Shown: piece after piece, positions 56,601 through 63,781 of the stretch
Layout: each line of letters begins with the position of its first letter
Numbering within the stretch: the first letter of the stretch is position 1
NCBI RefSeq assembly: GCF_021531315.1
Contig: NZ_JAFBIQ010000004.1
Span: 1 to 64,000 of the forward strand
Source: Oscillibacter valericigenes
Lineage (GTDB): Bacteria; Bacillota; Clostridia; Oscillospirales; Oscillospiraceae
Reading direction: 5' to 3'
Length of the DNA: 64,000 nt
Made by a program: the position numbers and the translations under genes
Notes under the pieces: model-generated
What the model was told of the DNA's origin: nothing
The model's input: only the letters and a program-made list of their open reading frames with translations
Databases searched by the model: none

Positions 56601-56677
56601 GCCGCCAGCGCCGCCGCGGGCAGCAGTGTCAGGCACAGGGCCAGCGCCATAAGACAGCTCAAAATTCGTTTTTTCAT
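50687..56677 (-). CDS. Giant SLH-domain surface protein, 1996 aa
   Basis: A signal peptide (MKKRILSCLMALALCLTLLP, cleavage near AALA) is followed by an N-terminal helical region, a beta-helix-like carbohydrate-binding region (LTINSTEGGLIICQGKTLTV), Cys-pair modules (KHEHATYVPEG; CGFIGTAVSC; CVCGNAATTATAHDL), MBG/YDG-type repeats (LTAGVKVTYNGKELTQGTDY), a low-complexity Thr/Lys stretch (KTETKKDGTVIETTTGKDG) and three SLH repeats at the end. SLH signatures read ATRAQ, INRAQ and CTRAQ. It should be secreted and held on pyruvylated wall polymer. It is intact. The ATG at 56677 is preferred because the first ATG at 56689 abuts the ribosome site. Confidence 0.92.
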   Translation of the reverse strand: MKKRILSCLMALALCLTLLPAAALAAEPDASETPDAAVADVQAMIDALPDVEALPNMDNDDAMAAYDAVQAAYGAYEALTEAQQAEITGADRFEALFGWFNEQVAPLAGGTEENIYYIYDSVDANGNIIQGTASRTGLIVVNSQTDVTFTGAQFHIVQKDATIHGNLTINSTEGGLIICQGKTLTVEGALIFNGNSKFGIYGQSNRGADAGKLVINNSNGDGAAIRTTSTSTPQLNIYSGEVTINGGKSGKLVEGVKLYSTNKIHAATLDAKKVSPARWSDNTSIEGTSLVLAYCKHEHATYVPEGAAQHKKNCKDCGFIGTAVSCTFDGNGGYAQGGENGHYAKCVCGNAATTATAHDLKTTWTDDGLWHTLMCGICGYIPAGSDKGQHKYDRETGVCTVCQFKPVAIVDKVNADYCYAEVNDALEEAVTHDDPTVTLKTEATDSTDKTIDSHVSFDYDGKSVALAMNGYSLKTSTGGATIAVENGTLTVKGDATLVQNGKLELAAPAVRVTGGTLIFDGNLTATGASGKPAVEVTNGTLRLKAGDVLNGGVSVEGSTTYANVNALLGENLAFAKVGETSAIVKGNVRSITENVTVVAHTHAMKGSECTECGYTCSHKYADGSSAFVNGKCTICNSACAHTNVNNDGVCENCKALMAVKITASDNTVTYGTDFKSAMRNATNGTTVTLLADIELGTTPQDRAAITGDGKFVTLDLNGHTITGGWLDVGGKDTNETYTTCTLKIIGKGSYEPLTYGGIITVDVKATLDLSQWEGGTISAIHISDDPNVEKDNPNVREAAVIVGPKAGTIGKLAFGNNQLDELKKTKLSGGSFNKIEVANFGPVKLGELLAEGYAYQYTDGVDRFVEYTKTLQGESIYNVKVVKCLHPNMKPDATTSVATCEYCGKSGKFVASVDGSLYTDMDEAISYWLANGGTLKLYTDYTAATEKATWTIVSGAHSIDLNGHSMFVQDDGAFKLTNNMHLTGTDGKEIGQITNILLDGSQGGSFTLESGYVGNLVMTGGAVVALKGGSVDTVDVKNCSANTELSIQGGSIKILLNIEDWVEGMHVSATSGSLHAYTLPNGKILADVLDHQYYATGTSLDRQMDTAQPTEKFVIQQAPCDFGSTSKTAKVPINGSIPFTVDSPSGNVGVYDVKWYRRTDSGAKHMTENRVAGVNVDDRLDVFCVITGLNQPNNGTVLWQVAVKGYTIKVVPARLNGDKTEIVITNKDTLVYDGKKLTAGVKVTYNGKELTQGTDYTVSGNTETNAGTYTLTVNGQGNYDGSKKADWTIKPAPLTVDSTGTASGTYGAKLSELTVSGLTAKMGEKTVDGTWSLTGDAVPNVGDNKTYTATFTPSTGAGNYLPLTKDGIALSITKAAAPDSTEQTVTVTNRRTHTYTVDLSALLPKLASPKEYGEVTYALDANTLDSRYYNADTASIENGKLILPIQAVVTETTGNIGTIKVAVNSQNYATIDLTIKVDATNKIIPTGAPTLSKTTLAWGEQLSTITLSGTMTDPTDSTKTVKGKFEWVTPGAAKEKIGEYQAEWKFTPTDTAVYAETSGKVTIKVIKATPKGAPGYTKITTTGKMLKDANLTVGTIQPEGTIQWELGDTTVVTANTAYKWVFTPKDKEHYDVLTGFITPYSVSSNTGGSSSGGGSSSDRDSYDSNPVIKAETKNHTDGSTTKTETKKDGTVIETTTGKDGSTSKTETKKDGSSVTENKAADGSTGTVKTDKNGQTEAKTALSNKAIENAKKNGEAVKAPVEVEAARNSNAAPTVKVELPKNAGKTEVEIPVSNAKPGTVAVLVHPDGTEEILKASVPTENGIRLTVDGSATVKIVDNSKDFIDTRNHWAKDAIDFVSARELVNGMSDSIYAPNNSATRAQLWTILARQNDADLNGGNTWYEKAQLWSKDKGISDGTEPNAAINRAQMVTMLWRAVGQPAAGSAANFTDVPANSYYAQAVAWAVESGITTGIGGGRFDPNSTCTRAQIAAFLARSMK

Positions 56678-56896
56678 AGGTATGACCATTCCTTTCCGCT
56701 GCGCTGTAAGGCACCAAAGGGAAATGAAACGCAGTGCCTCTATCGCAGCTCGTAAAATTTGTTAGAATATACTTGAGGAAACAGGCACACTACAGAGCAC
56801 GTGAAGGTGAATAGGCTCAGCCTTGTGCTGGACTGAATAGGTATGTGTGCCGGACGCTCTTTCAAGCACCAATGAGTAGGGCTCTGTACCCTGTAA

Positions 56897-57112
56897 CCTT
56901 AAAAGCGTCGTGGCCACAAGAAAGCCATTATCGCCATTGCCAGAATGCTCCTTACGGTTATCTACAATATGCTCAAGAAGAACGAGCCGTACAACCCCGA
57001 ACTCTACCGAAAGGGCGACCGGCCACCTGCACACCGTGAGGTTTCTGCGGAAGAAGCCGTCTATATTCTCCAACGACAGGGCTATGTGGTGACTGCTCCA
57101 CCTACTGCATAG
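56897..57112 (+). pseudogene. C-terminal remnant of an IS110-family transposase
   Basis: The frame reads [20 protein letters not shown], then [20 protein letters not shown] and ends VVTAPPTA with a TAG. The [21 protein letters not shown] motif is the end of the transposase_20 domain of IS110/IS116/IS902 elements. All upstream catalytic sequence is gone; 56690-56896 shows no gene. Confidence 0.85.
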
Positions 57113-57262
57113 ACTTTAAGCATAACTTCTTTTTTGCCCGCTCTCAGGGGGCTTGGTTTTATGCGCCCTTTTCGGGATGGTTCTTGGATTACAATATTTC
57201 AACCTTGTCCTCCTTCATTTCATGCTCCGCCCGCAGTCGTTCTCCCGCGGGCAGAGGGGTAT

Positions 57263-57304
57263 CCCGTAGGGAGCTCTCCCTACGGGTCCGGGGGCGCCCC
57301 CGGA
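57263..57304 (+). repeat. Two tandem perfect palindromes, terminator-like
   Basis: CCCGTAGGGAG-CT-CTCCCTACGGG (57263-57286) is directly followed by an 18-bp perfect palindrome TCCGGGGGCGCCCCCGGA (57287-57304) and then CAGTTTTTC. A pair of stacked hairpins with a T-run could be a strong rightward terminator. It lies about 150 bp past the IS110 remnant. Confidence 0.6.
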
Positions 57305-57454
57305 CAGTTTTTCAGATTGAGACGCTCAGTGTAGCATATTTTCCGCAATTTGTGGGGCCGTCTGCATGAAACGTACTTTTTTGACTTGAAATGTAATCGG
57401 AGCGGCTCCGCTCAACATTTCGCTTGCATTTTCGACCATTTTCTGAATGATGGA

Positions 57455-57484
57455 ATTATACACTGTACGTCCACGTACGAGCAA
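57455..57484 (-). promoter_or_regulatory. Promoter with an internal operator palindrome
   Basis: On the minus strand a TTGCTC box (57479-57484) and TATAAT (57455-57460) are 18 bases apart, and the spacer contains a perfect inverted repeat, GTACGT-CC-ACGTAC (57465-57478). A repressor bound there would block the promoter. Downstream lies only a 37-codon frame (57326-57439, MVENASEMLSGAAPITFQ start) without a ribosome site, so the regulated gene has probably been lost. Confidence 0.6.
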
Positions 57485-57618
57485 GTCTTTTTTCATTTTT
57501 TTGACATTTTTTCATCTCACGCTTGGCAGTGCGGCCTTCCTCCCGACAGTTTTTGACCCACTTTTGACCTAGAATGGAAAAGCGACAGTAGGAACGCCAG
57601 CCCACCAGATAAAAGCAA

Positions 57619-57659
57619 AAAAATCACCGAGAAACGTCTGAATGATCTCGGTGATTTTT
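57619..57659 (-). terminator. Terminator
   Basis: AAAAATCACCGAGA (57619-57632) pairs with 57646-57659; the minus strand continues with T-rich sequence. It follows the small leftward frame at 57703-57819. Confidence 0.8.
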
Positions 57660-57702
57660 CGCTTGTTACGCCTGATAGCTTGGCTTATTGACTGTTTCGT
57701 GA

Positions 57703-57819
57703 TCAGAACACGTCATTTAAGTGGCCCTCCGCAAAGGAGAGGCACTCGACGGGTGTGAGAAACGATGGATCCTCGCCATGCTGCTTTAGGCGGTGGGGAT
57801 CGACCGATCTAAATGGCAT
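57703..57819 (-). CDS. Possible 38-aa protein
   Basis: A frame starting MPFRSVDPHRLKQHGEDPSF and ending AEGHLNDVF has an AGGAG ribosome site and is followed within 50 bp by a strong terminator, so it has the parts of a real unit. I do not recognise it; it may also be the tail of a lost gene. Confidence 0.35.
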   Translation of the reverse strand: MPFRSVDPHRLKQHGEDPSFLTPVECLSFAEGHLNDVF

Positions 57820-57968
57820 TGGACTCCTGAAATCCCAGCTGTTGCATCGATCAGTAGATTATCTCAATTCTAAAAGCTTTAGATATTATTTATGTTTCCA
57901 ACACGAAACAGTTACATCACTATTAGCTAATATGGTTAATCATATACCTATTTAAGGAGGTTTTTATT

Positions 57969-58184
57969 ATGGGACTGAGAAATGCGGATCTGTGTACGCA
58001 CTGCGGGAAGATGCGCACCATGCACCCCAGCGGCCTTTGTTGCTGCTGCCGGGCGGCATATGCAGGCACCTGCAAAATTTGCGGTGCGCCGACACAGCCC
58101 GGAGACACTTATTGCCATAAGTGCCGAGAGTATCCGTCTAAAAGTGCGAACCCGGAAACAGTGATCACTATCCAGAAAAAATAA
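57969..58184 (+). CDS. Small zinc-ribbon protein
   Basis: This 71-residue protein has four Cys pairs or clusters: LCTHCGKM, GLCCCCRAAY, CKICGAP and YCHKCRE. It should bind two zinc ions in paired ribbons. AAGGAGG precedes the ATG. I do not recognise a named family. Directly after its TAA the same frame stays open for about 55 codons (VGLFKSQVFEMRCDIM), ending at 58352, which suggests a once longer gene or a second fragment. Confidence 0.6.
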   Translation: MGLRNADLCTHCGKMRTMHPSGLCCCCRAAYAGTCKICGAPTQPGDTYCHKCREYPSKSANPETVITIQKK

Positions 58185-58412
58185 CCTACAATTCTTAGAC
58201 TCTGCAAAGAGATTACATCCTTCAGCCAAATCGTCGAGGCCGTAGGCTTGTTCAAGTCTCAGGTGTTTGAGATGCGCTGCGATATAATGTGCCCTCCCGA
58301 CGACATGTGCCCGCTGATTGCCTCCCTCGTGAAACGAGCCCTGGAGGATTGAAGAACGGCGGCGAAAACAATGAATCACGTTTCCAAATCTCTAAAAATA
58401 TGTAATTAAACC

Positions 58413-58446
58413 TGCCCTAGAGGATAACTACTTGTCCTCTGGGGCA
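58413..58446 (+). terminator. Hairpin terminator
   Basis: TGCCCTAGAGGA (58413-58424) and TCCTCTGGGGCA (58435-58446) form a 12-bp stem with one mismatch, followed by CCATTTTTG. Confidence 0.65.
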
Positions 58447-58459
58447 CCATTTTTGTACG

Positions 58460-58690
58460 CCTAACAGTGGAGAAAGTCCCAAGTGCAGCGATGTTGTCGA
58501 AGTGGTTCACCAAGACTTAAACTCCCTGATCAGCCTTAGTCCTGAAGAGAAGGAAGCAGTGGTTCGTAAAGCGATGCGCAGGGCCGGTGACGACAATCTC
58601 ATTAAATTCCGTCAAATCCAAATACAGAAAGCACGGGCGCGTTTGACTGCCATTGACAAAATCATCACCAATCTTTATACTGATAATTGC
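58460..58690 (+). pseudogene. C-terminal fragment of a large serine recombinase
   Basis: The frame shows LNSLISLSPEEKEAVVRKAM and then KARARLTAIDKIITNLYTDN, the coiled-coil end typical of Tn4451-type recombinases (RLxxIDKIIxxLYxDN). There is no start codon for a complete protein, and the preceding catalytic domain is absent. With the catalytic fragment at 50070-50318 it suggests that a recombinase gene was torn apart. Confidence 0.6.
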
Positions 58691-58820
58691 TCGCTGTTCC
58701 TTATCATCAACTTAAAAAAACCTGCGCTCTTTTATTTGTGTTTCCCCGATATTTCTTCAAAAAACTATCCGACCTGTATCTGACTGATTCTGGATTCCGC
58801 ATTGAAAAAACTCCCCCTGT

Positions 58821-58923
58821 TACTTTTTTCAAGTCCAGACTTTTTCAAAGTTCTACTTTCTCTTGAAAAAATTCGCAAACCATTGTCTCGCAAGGCTTTC
58901 ACCCTCTGTCTACTTTTTTCAAG
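58821..58923 (+). repeat. 13-bp direct repeat pair near the right island end
   Basis: TACTTTTTTCAAG occurs at 58821-58833 and 58911-58923, with an inverted CTTGAAAAAA at 58862-58871. Such arrays lie at ends of recombinase-mobilised elements. No gene is seen in 58690-58936. Confidence 0.5.
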
Positions 58924-58936
58924 AAAATTCCGCATA

Positions 58937-58956
58937 TAGGCCCATAACCGGAAAAT
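58937..58956 (+). repeat. Right copy of the 20-bp direct repeat
   Basis: TAGGCCCATAACCGGAAAAT is identical to 34304-34323. GC-rich core sequence begins immediately after it. Confidence 0.8.
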
Positions 58957-58959
58957 AAT

Positions 58960-59066
58960 CGGTCGAGGCCCTGCCCGCCGTCATTGAGAGCTACACGCAG
59001 GCCGGCTGCACCTTCGCGCCGCTGACGGCCGCAACGCGCCCCGTGACCTTCAGCTATAAGAACCGA
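58960..59066 (+). pseudogene. C-terminal fragment of a polysaccharide deacetylase
   Basis: After the repeat the frame reads VEALPAVIESYTQAGCTFAP and LTAATRPVTFSYKN, matching the last turn of NodB-type deacetylases (LPxIIexLxxxGYTFxxLT). All catalytic motifs are missing. The frame runs on without a stop into the dipeptidase gene. The loss coincides with the right border of island C. Confidence 0.6.
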
Positions 59067-59129
59067 CCTTTACAGGCGGCGAGCAGCACATTAAACACCG
59101 AAGCGCGGCAAAGAAAGGAATTCCGATCT

Positions 59130-60080
59130 ATGAACAGCCATGGATTGATCGACCTCCACTGCGACACCCTGACGGATTATGAATACAGCAGCGGCAGCTG
59201 CCCGGATACGCTGGACGAGCCCGGCCATGTGCTGTCGCTGTCCGGTCTGCCGAAGGACGTCCGCTGGGCACAGTTTTACGCCGTGTTCATCCCCGACGAG
59301 GAGCGCGGACAGGCGGCCATCGACTACTTTGAAAAGAACTGTGCGAATTTCTACCGCCAGATGGAAAAATTCAGCGACCGCGTCGCCCCCTGCCGCAATG
59401 CCGACGACATGGAGCAGGCGTGGGCGGCGGGCAAGACCGCCGCTTTCCTGACCGTGGAGAACGGCAGCGCCCTCGCCGGCGACCTCAGCCGCGTCCACAC
59501 GCTCGCCGAACAGGGCGTGCGCGCCATCACGCTGACCTGGAACGGCGAGAATGAGCTCGGCTCCGGCCATGTCACCGACCACGGCATGAGCGAATTCGGC
59601 AGAGCCGCCGTGCGCGAGATGGAAAAGGAGAATGTCCTCGTCGATGTCTCTCACCTCAACGACGCCGGCTTCGCGGACCTGCTGGAGGTGGCGACCAGGC
59701 CCTTCATCGCCACACACTCCAATGCCCGCGCCCTGTGCAGCCACAAGCGCAACCTGACGGACGCGCAGATCCGCGAGATGGTGCGCCGCGACTGCCTGAT
59801 CGGCCTGAATTACTTCGTAGAGTTCCTACGGGACGACGGTGATGTGCAGAGCCTTGACGACATCTACCGCCACGCCATGCACTTTTTTGAGCTCGGCGGA
59901 CGAAAGAACCTCGCCCTCGGCTCGGATTTCGACGGCGCCGTGCTGCCGGAGTGCCTGAATACGCCCGCCAAGGCCGCGGCGATCTATGAGTATCTGCTCT
60001 CCCGCGGCGTTTCGCAGGAGGACGCAGAGGGCGTGATGTATCAAAACGCGCAGACCTTCTTCCGCAAAAATCTGCGCTGA
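59130..60080 (+). CDS. Membrane-type (renal) dipeptidase family M19
   Basis: The 316 residues match the M19 zinc dipeptidases: metal ligands in LIDLHCDTLTDY, the bridging Glu in FLTVENGSALAGDL, VDVSHLNDAGF, RPFIATHSNARALC and the C-terminal ALGSDFDGAVLPE. These enzymes hydrolyse dipeptides, including D-amino-acid containing ones. There is no signal peptide, so it is probably cytoplasmic despite the family name. The ATG at 59130 has AAAGGA upstream; the open frame before it belongs to the deacetylase remnant. Confidence 0.93.
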   Translation: MNSHGLIDLHCDTLTDYEYSSGSCPDTLDEPGHVLSLSGLPKDVRWAQFYAVFIPDEERGQAAIDYFEKNCANFYRQMEKFSDRVAPCRNADDMEQAWAAGKTAAFLTVENGSALAGDLSRVHTLAEQGVRAITLTWNGENELGSGHVTDHGMSEFGRAAVREMEKENVLVDVSHLNDAGFADLLEVATRPFIATHSNARALCSHKRNLTDAQIREMVRRDCLIGLNYFVEFLRDDGDVQSLDDIYRHAMHFFELGGRKNLALGSDFDGAVLPECLNTPAKAAAIYEYLLSRGVSQEDAEGVMYQNAQTFFRKNLR

Positions 60081-60110
60081 CTGCGCCGTCCCCATTTCTT
60101 ATCTATACCG

Positions 60111-60148
60111 ACAGGGGGAAGGACAGCAAAGGCTGTCCTTCCCCCTGT
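60111..60148. terminator. Strong convergent terminator
   Basis: A perfect 17-bp stem (60111-60127 with 60132-60148) and AAAG loop lies between the dipeptidase and the transporter genes that face each other. Confidence 0.85.
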
Positions 60149-60183
60149 GTTGATCGGGATATATGAGGTTGGCACCGGGTCGC

Positions 60184-61524
60184 TTACCAGTTAAAGCTCA
60201 CCATGCCGTAGATATACAGCGCCAGCACGACCGTCGGGACAAAATAGCGGAAGATGGGCTTCATCCAGCTCTGCACCTTCAGTCCCTCGCCGGCGTTGGC
60301 CTCGGCCACAAAGTTGTCCCAGCCCCAGCCGAAATTGTTGGAGCAGAACAGGGCGAAGACGAAGGAGCCGAGCGGCAGGATGTTGGTGGAGACCACAAAA
60401 TCCCAAAAGTCCATGAAGTTGCTGCCCTCGGCAAAGGGCTCGAAGGGAATGATGCCGGGCCAGCCGAGCGCCGTGGTGAGCGCAGTGCAGAACACGCCGA
60501 TGCCGCAGATCAGGCAGCCCTTGGGGCGGCTCCAGCCGGTCATCTCGCGCACCATGGCAAGAATGTTCTCACACACGGCAAGCACCGTGGACAGGGCGGC
60601 AAAGACCATGAACAGGAAGAACAGCGTACCCCACCAGCGGCCGCCGTTCATGTGGTTGAACACGGTGGCCATCGTGTCGAACAGCAGCCCGGGGCCGGCA
60701 TTGACCTCCACACCGTAGGTGAAGCAGGCGGGGAACATGATGAGACCCGCGACAATAGCAACAAAGGTGTCGAGAGCGATGACGTTGACACTCTCGCCGA
60801 GGAGAGAGCGATCCTTGCCCATATAGCTGCCGAAAATGGCCATGCTGCCCATGCCGATGCTGAGGGTGAAGAATGCCTGGTTCATCGCGCCCACGATCAC
60901 GCTGCCGTCGATCTTGGAGAAGTCCGGCACAAGGTAGAACCGGAGGCCCTCTGCCGCGCCGGACATCGTGAAGCTGTGCACCGACAAAACGAGCATCAGC
61001 ACAAGCAGCGCGACCATCATGTACTTGGTCACGCGCTCAAGACCGCCCTGCAGGCCGAAGCAGAGCACGACAAAGGAGAGAAACACGGCGATGCCCATGT
61101 AGGTCACATTGATCGAGGCCGTGGTCGCCATGCTGATGAAGCCGGGAACATCGGTCCGACCGGTCAGGTAGCGGACAAAATAGTAGATGATCCAGCCCGT
61201 GACAACAGTGTAGAACGCCATCAGGGCAATGTTGCCGATCAGCGCGGCATAGCCGTGAAGGTGCCACTTCTGACCCTTCTTCTCCAATTTCTGATACATG
61301 TGCAGCGGGCTCGCCTGTGCGGCGCGGCCCACGGCAAACTCCATCGTCATAACGGGCAGGCCAAGCAGCAGCAGGCAGATCACATAGATCAGCACAAAGC
61401 CGCCGCCGCCATACTGGCCGCACATCCACGGGAATTTCCACACATTACCGCAGCCGATGGCACAGCCCGCGCTGAGCAGGATAAAGCCAAGGCGGCTTCC
61501 CAACCGTTCTCGATTCGCTTCCAT
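60184..61524 (-). CDS. Sodium-dependent transporter, NSS family
   Basis: The 446-residue protein has the neurotransmitter:sodium symporter pattern, with LGFILLSAGCAIGCGNVWKF and PWMCGQYGGGGFVLIYVICL in the first helices (the Na+ and substrate site) and about eleven membrane segments, typical of the shorter prokaryotic members (LeuT-like). The substrate, probably an amino acid, cannot be read from sequence. The ATG at 61524 has GGAGGGAAAA upstream; an earlier in-frame ATG at 61593 adds a tail without support. It is a single-gene unit. Confidence 0.94.
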   Translation of the reverse strand: MEANRERLGSRLGFILLSAGCAIGCGNVWKFPWMCGQYGGGGFVLIYVICLLLLGLPVMTMEFAVGRAAQASPLHMYQKLEKKGQKWHLHGYAALIGNIALMAFYTVVTGWIIYYFVRYLTGRTDVPGFISMATTASINVTYMGIAVFLSFVVLCFGLQGGLERVTKYMMVALLVLMLVLSVHSFTMSGAAEGLRFYLVPDFSKIDGSVIVGAMNQAFFTLSIGMGSMAIFGSYMGKDRSLLGESVNVIALDTFVAIVAGLIMFPACFTYGVEVNAGPGLLFDTMATVFNHMNGGRWWGTLFFLFMVFAALSTVLAVCENILAMVREMTGWSRPKGCLICGIGVFCTALTTALGWPGIIPFEPFAEGSNFMDFWDFVVSTNILPLGSFVFALFCSNNFGWGWDNFVAEANAGEGLKVQSWMKPIFRYFVPTVVLALYIYGMVSFNW

Positions 61525-61699
61525 TTTTCCCTCCGTAGACGGCGAAGCCTTCTTTCCAGCCCCGCCGGTATTCTCCTGCGCGCACTTTTTCACTTTGAAG
61601 CTTTATAGTTTTAGAGGCACAGCGAGGTGATTTTAGCGCAATTGTGCGAAAAAGTCAAGGGCCATCCTGCCTTCTCCGCCGTATTTCGTGCTTTACGGC

Positions 61700-61736
61700 A
61701 AGCTGAGGGAGCGGCATCAAGCCGCTCCCTCAGCTT
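61700..61736 (-). terminator. Terminator of the pyr operon
   Basis: AAGCTGAGGGAGCGGC (61700-61715) pairs with 61721-61736, a perfect 16-bp stem 18 bp past the pyrI stop. Confidence 0.85.
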
Positions 61737-61754
61737 ATCGTATTCCTTTTGCGC

Positions 61755-62174
61755 TTACTTGCCGGCCTGCGTTTCACAGTAGCGGCAGCGGTAAACGCGC
61801 TTTTCGCGGTCTGTCAGCACGAACTCCTGCGGCAGTTCCTGCTCAACGGAGGTGATGCAGCGCGGGTTCTTGCACTTGAGCACGCCGCGGATGCGCTCGG
61901 GCAGCTTGAGCGTGCGCTTTTCCACAAGTTTCCCGTCGCGGATGATGTTGACGGTGATGCTCGGATCGACATAGCCGATCAGGTCCCAGTCAAGGTCCAT
62001 TTCGCGGTCGATCTTGATGATGTCCTTGCAGCCGAGCTTGCCGCTCGTAACGTTTTTGAGGATGGCCACCGTGCAGTCAAGCTGATCGAGGCCGAGGATC
62101 TGATAGAGCTCCATGGATTTGCCCGCGGTGATGTGGTCGATGACGATGCCGTTTTGAATAGAGTCAATGATCAT
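61755..62174 (-). CDS. pyrI: Aspartate carbamoyltransferase regulatory subunit
   Basis: The 139 residues match PyrI, which binds nucleotide effectors and stabilises the PyrB holoenzyme. The nucleotide-binding domain begins IQNGIVIDHITAGKSMELYQ, and the C-terminal zinc site has four Cys in LKCKNPRCITSVEQ and YRCRYCETQ. It follows pyrB after 18 bp on the same strand. The presence of PyrI implies allosteric control of pyrimidine synthesis by CTP/ATP as in enterobacterial-type enzymes. Confidence 0.95.
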   Translation of the reverse strand: MIIDSIQNGIVIDHITAGKSMELYQILGLDQLDCTVAILKNVTSGKLGCKDIIKIDREMDLDWDLIGYVDPSITVNIIRDGKLVEKRTLKLPERIRGVLKCKNPRCITSVEQELPQEFVLTDREKRVYRCRYCETQAGK

Positions 62175-62192
62175 TGTGTCGCACTTCCTTTC

Positions 62193-63107
62193 TCACTTGA
62201 GTTCCAGCAGCTTGAGGATCAGCGCCATGCGGATATACTTGCCGTACTGTACCTGCTTGAAGTAGCACGCGCGCGGGTCGCTGTCCACGGCGACGGAGAT
62301 CTCGTTCACACGCGGCAGCGGATGCAGGATGCGAAGAGACTCCTTCGCGCCCCTGAGCTTGTCGGGCGTGAGGATGTAGCTGTCCTTGAGGCGCAGATAG
62401 TCTTCCTCGTTGAAGAAGCGCTCGCGCTGCACGCGCGTCATGTAGAGGATGTCCAGCTCCGGCATGACGGCCTCGAGGTCGGTGGACTGCGTGTAAGGGA
62501 TGTTCTTGGCCTTGATGTACTGCTCCTTGACATAGCGCGGCAGCTTGAGCTCCTCGGGGGAGATGAGCACAAAGCGGACGCCGGGGTAGCGGCTCATCGC
62601 AGAGACAAGGGAGTGCACCGTGCGGCCGAATTTGAGGTCGCCGCAGAGACCGACGGTGAGGTTTTCAAAGCGTCCCATCTCGCGGTGAATGGTCAGAAGG
62701 TCAGTGAGCGTCTGCGTGGGGTGGTTGTGGCCGCCGTCGCCTGCGTTGATGACGGGCACGAGCGAGTGCATGGACGCCACCAGCGGCGCACCCTCCTTGG
62801 GATGGCGCATGGCGATGATGTCGCTGTAACAGCTCACGGTGCGCACGGTGTCCGCCACGCTCTCGCCCTTGGCAGCGGACGAGCTTTTCGCCTCCGAGAA
62901 GCCGAGCACCTTGCCGCCGAGGGAGAGCATCGCGCTCTCAAAGCTCAGACGGGTGCGGGTGGAGGGCTCGAAAAAGAGGGTCGCGAGGATCTTGCCGTCG
63001 CACTTGTGTGCGTATTCGGCGGGATGGTCGATGATGTCGCCGGCAGTATTCACCAGCTCCATGATCTCCTGCTCGGAGAGCTCCAGAATGTCGATTAGGC
63101 TTTTCAT
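62193..63107 (-). CDS. pyrB: Aspartate carbamoyltransferase catalytic subunit
   Basis: The 304 residues match PyrB, which makes carbamoyl-aspartate. Carbamoyl-phosphate and aspartate residues lie in [46 protein letters not shown] and the C-terminal [20 protein letters not shown]. The start lies one base after the pyrE stop (TGATATG), so the genes are tightly coupled. It is the second of three pyr genes in this operon. Confidence 0.97.
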   Translation of the reverse strand: MKSLIDILELSEQEIMELVNTAGDIIDHPAEYAHKCDGKILATLFFEPSTRTRLSFESAMLSLGGKVLGFSEAKSSSAAKGESVADTVRTVSCYSDIIAMRHPKEGAPLVASMHSLVPVINAGDGGHNHPTQTLTDLLTIHREMGRFENLTVGLCGDLKFGRTVHSLVSAMSRYPGVRFVLISPEELKLPRYVKEQYIKAKNIPYTQSTDLEAVMPELDILYMTRVQRERFFNEEDYLRLKDSYILTPDKLRGAKESLRILHPLPRVNEISVAVDSDPRACYFKQVQYGKYIRMALILKLLELK

Positions 63108-63108
63108 A

Positions 63109-63765
63109 TCAGTTTGTTCCTCCTTTTGTGATCCAGCTTTCGTCGGCGGGGTCGTCGCGGAAAGCCAGCAGCCGCGCGACATCCGCCTCTGTGATGTAAT
63201 GCTCCTCTGCGCCCACGCGGGCGATGGTATCCAGATTTGTCAGGCTCACGCTCTTGACCTTTGCCTCGGCCATGCGCTCGACGCCCTTTTTCATGCCGTA
63301 GGTGAAGATGCTCACAACGCCGAGCACCTCGGCGCCGGCCTCGCGCAGCGCCGCGACCGTATCCAGCACGCTGCCGCCGGTGGAGATGAGGTCCTCGATC
63401 ACGACGACCCTCTGCCCCGCCTCGAGCCTGCCCTCGATCTGATTTTTTCTGCCGTGGTCCTTGCTGCCCGAACGCACATAGCCCATGGGCAGGCCGAGCA
63501 GATGCGCGGCGATGGCGGCGTGGGCGATGCCCGCCGTGGCGGTGCCCATCAAAACCTCCGCCTGCGGAAACTCGCGGCGCACCGTGTCCGCGATGGCGCG
63601 CTCGACCGTGTCTCGCACGGCGGGAGCGGTGAGAATGAGGCGGTTATCGCAGTAGATGGGGCTTTTGATGCCGCTTGCCCAAGTGAACGGCTCCTGCGGG
63701 CGCAGAAAGACCGCGCCGATGGAGAGCAGGCCCTGTGCGATTTTGCTGCTGATGTCCATGTCCAT
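63109..63765 (-). CDS. pyrE: Orotate phosphoribosyltransferase
   Basis: The 218 residues match PyrE, converting orotate and PRPP to OMP. The PRPP-binding loop is [39 protein letters not shown] and [16 protein letters not shown] are other landmarks. GGGAGGAAA precedes the ATG at 63765. It begins 16 bp after a HAD phosphatase gene and precedes pyrB by one base. Confidence 0.97.
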   Translation of the reverse strand: MDMDISSKIAQGLLSIGAVFLRPQEPFTWASGIKSPIYCDNRLILTAPAVRDTVERAIADTVRREFPQAEVLMGTATAGIAHAAIAAHLLGLPMGYVRSGSKDHGRKNQIEGRLEAGQRVVVIEDLISTGGSVLDTVAALREAGAEVLGVVSIFTYGMKKGVERMAEAKVKSVSLTNLDTIARVGAEEHYITEADVARLLAFRDDPADESWITKGGTN

Positions 63766-63781
63766 TTTCCTCCCTGTTTTT

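Noticed and set aside
57326-57439. A 37-codon frame behind the orphan operator promoter
   Set aside because: No ribosome site and an abrupt end; noted only within the promoter entry.
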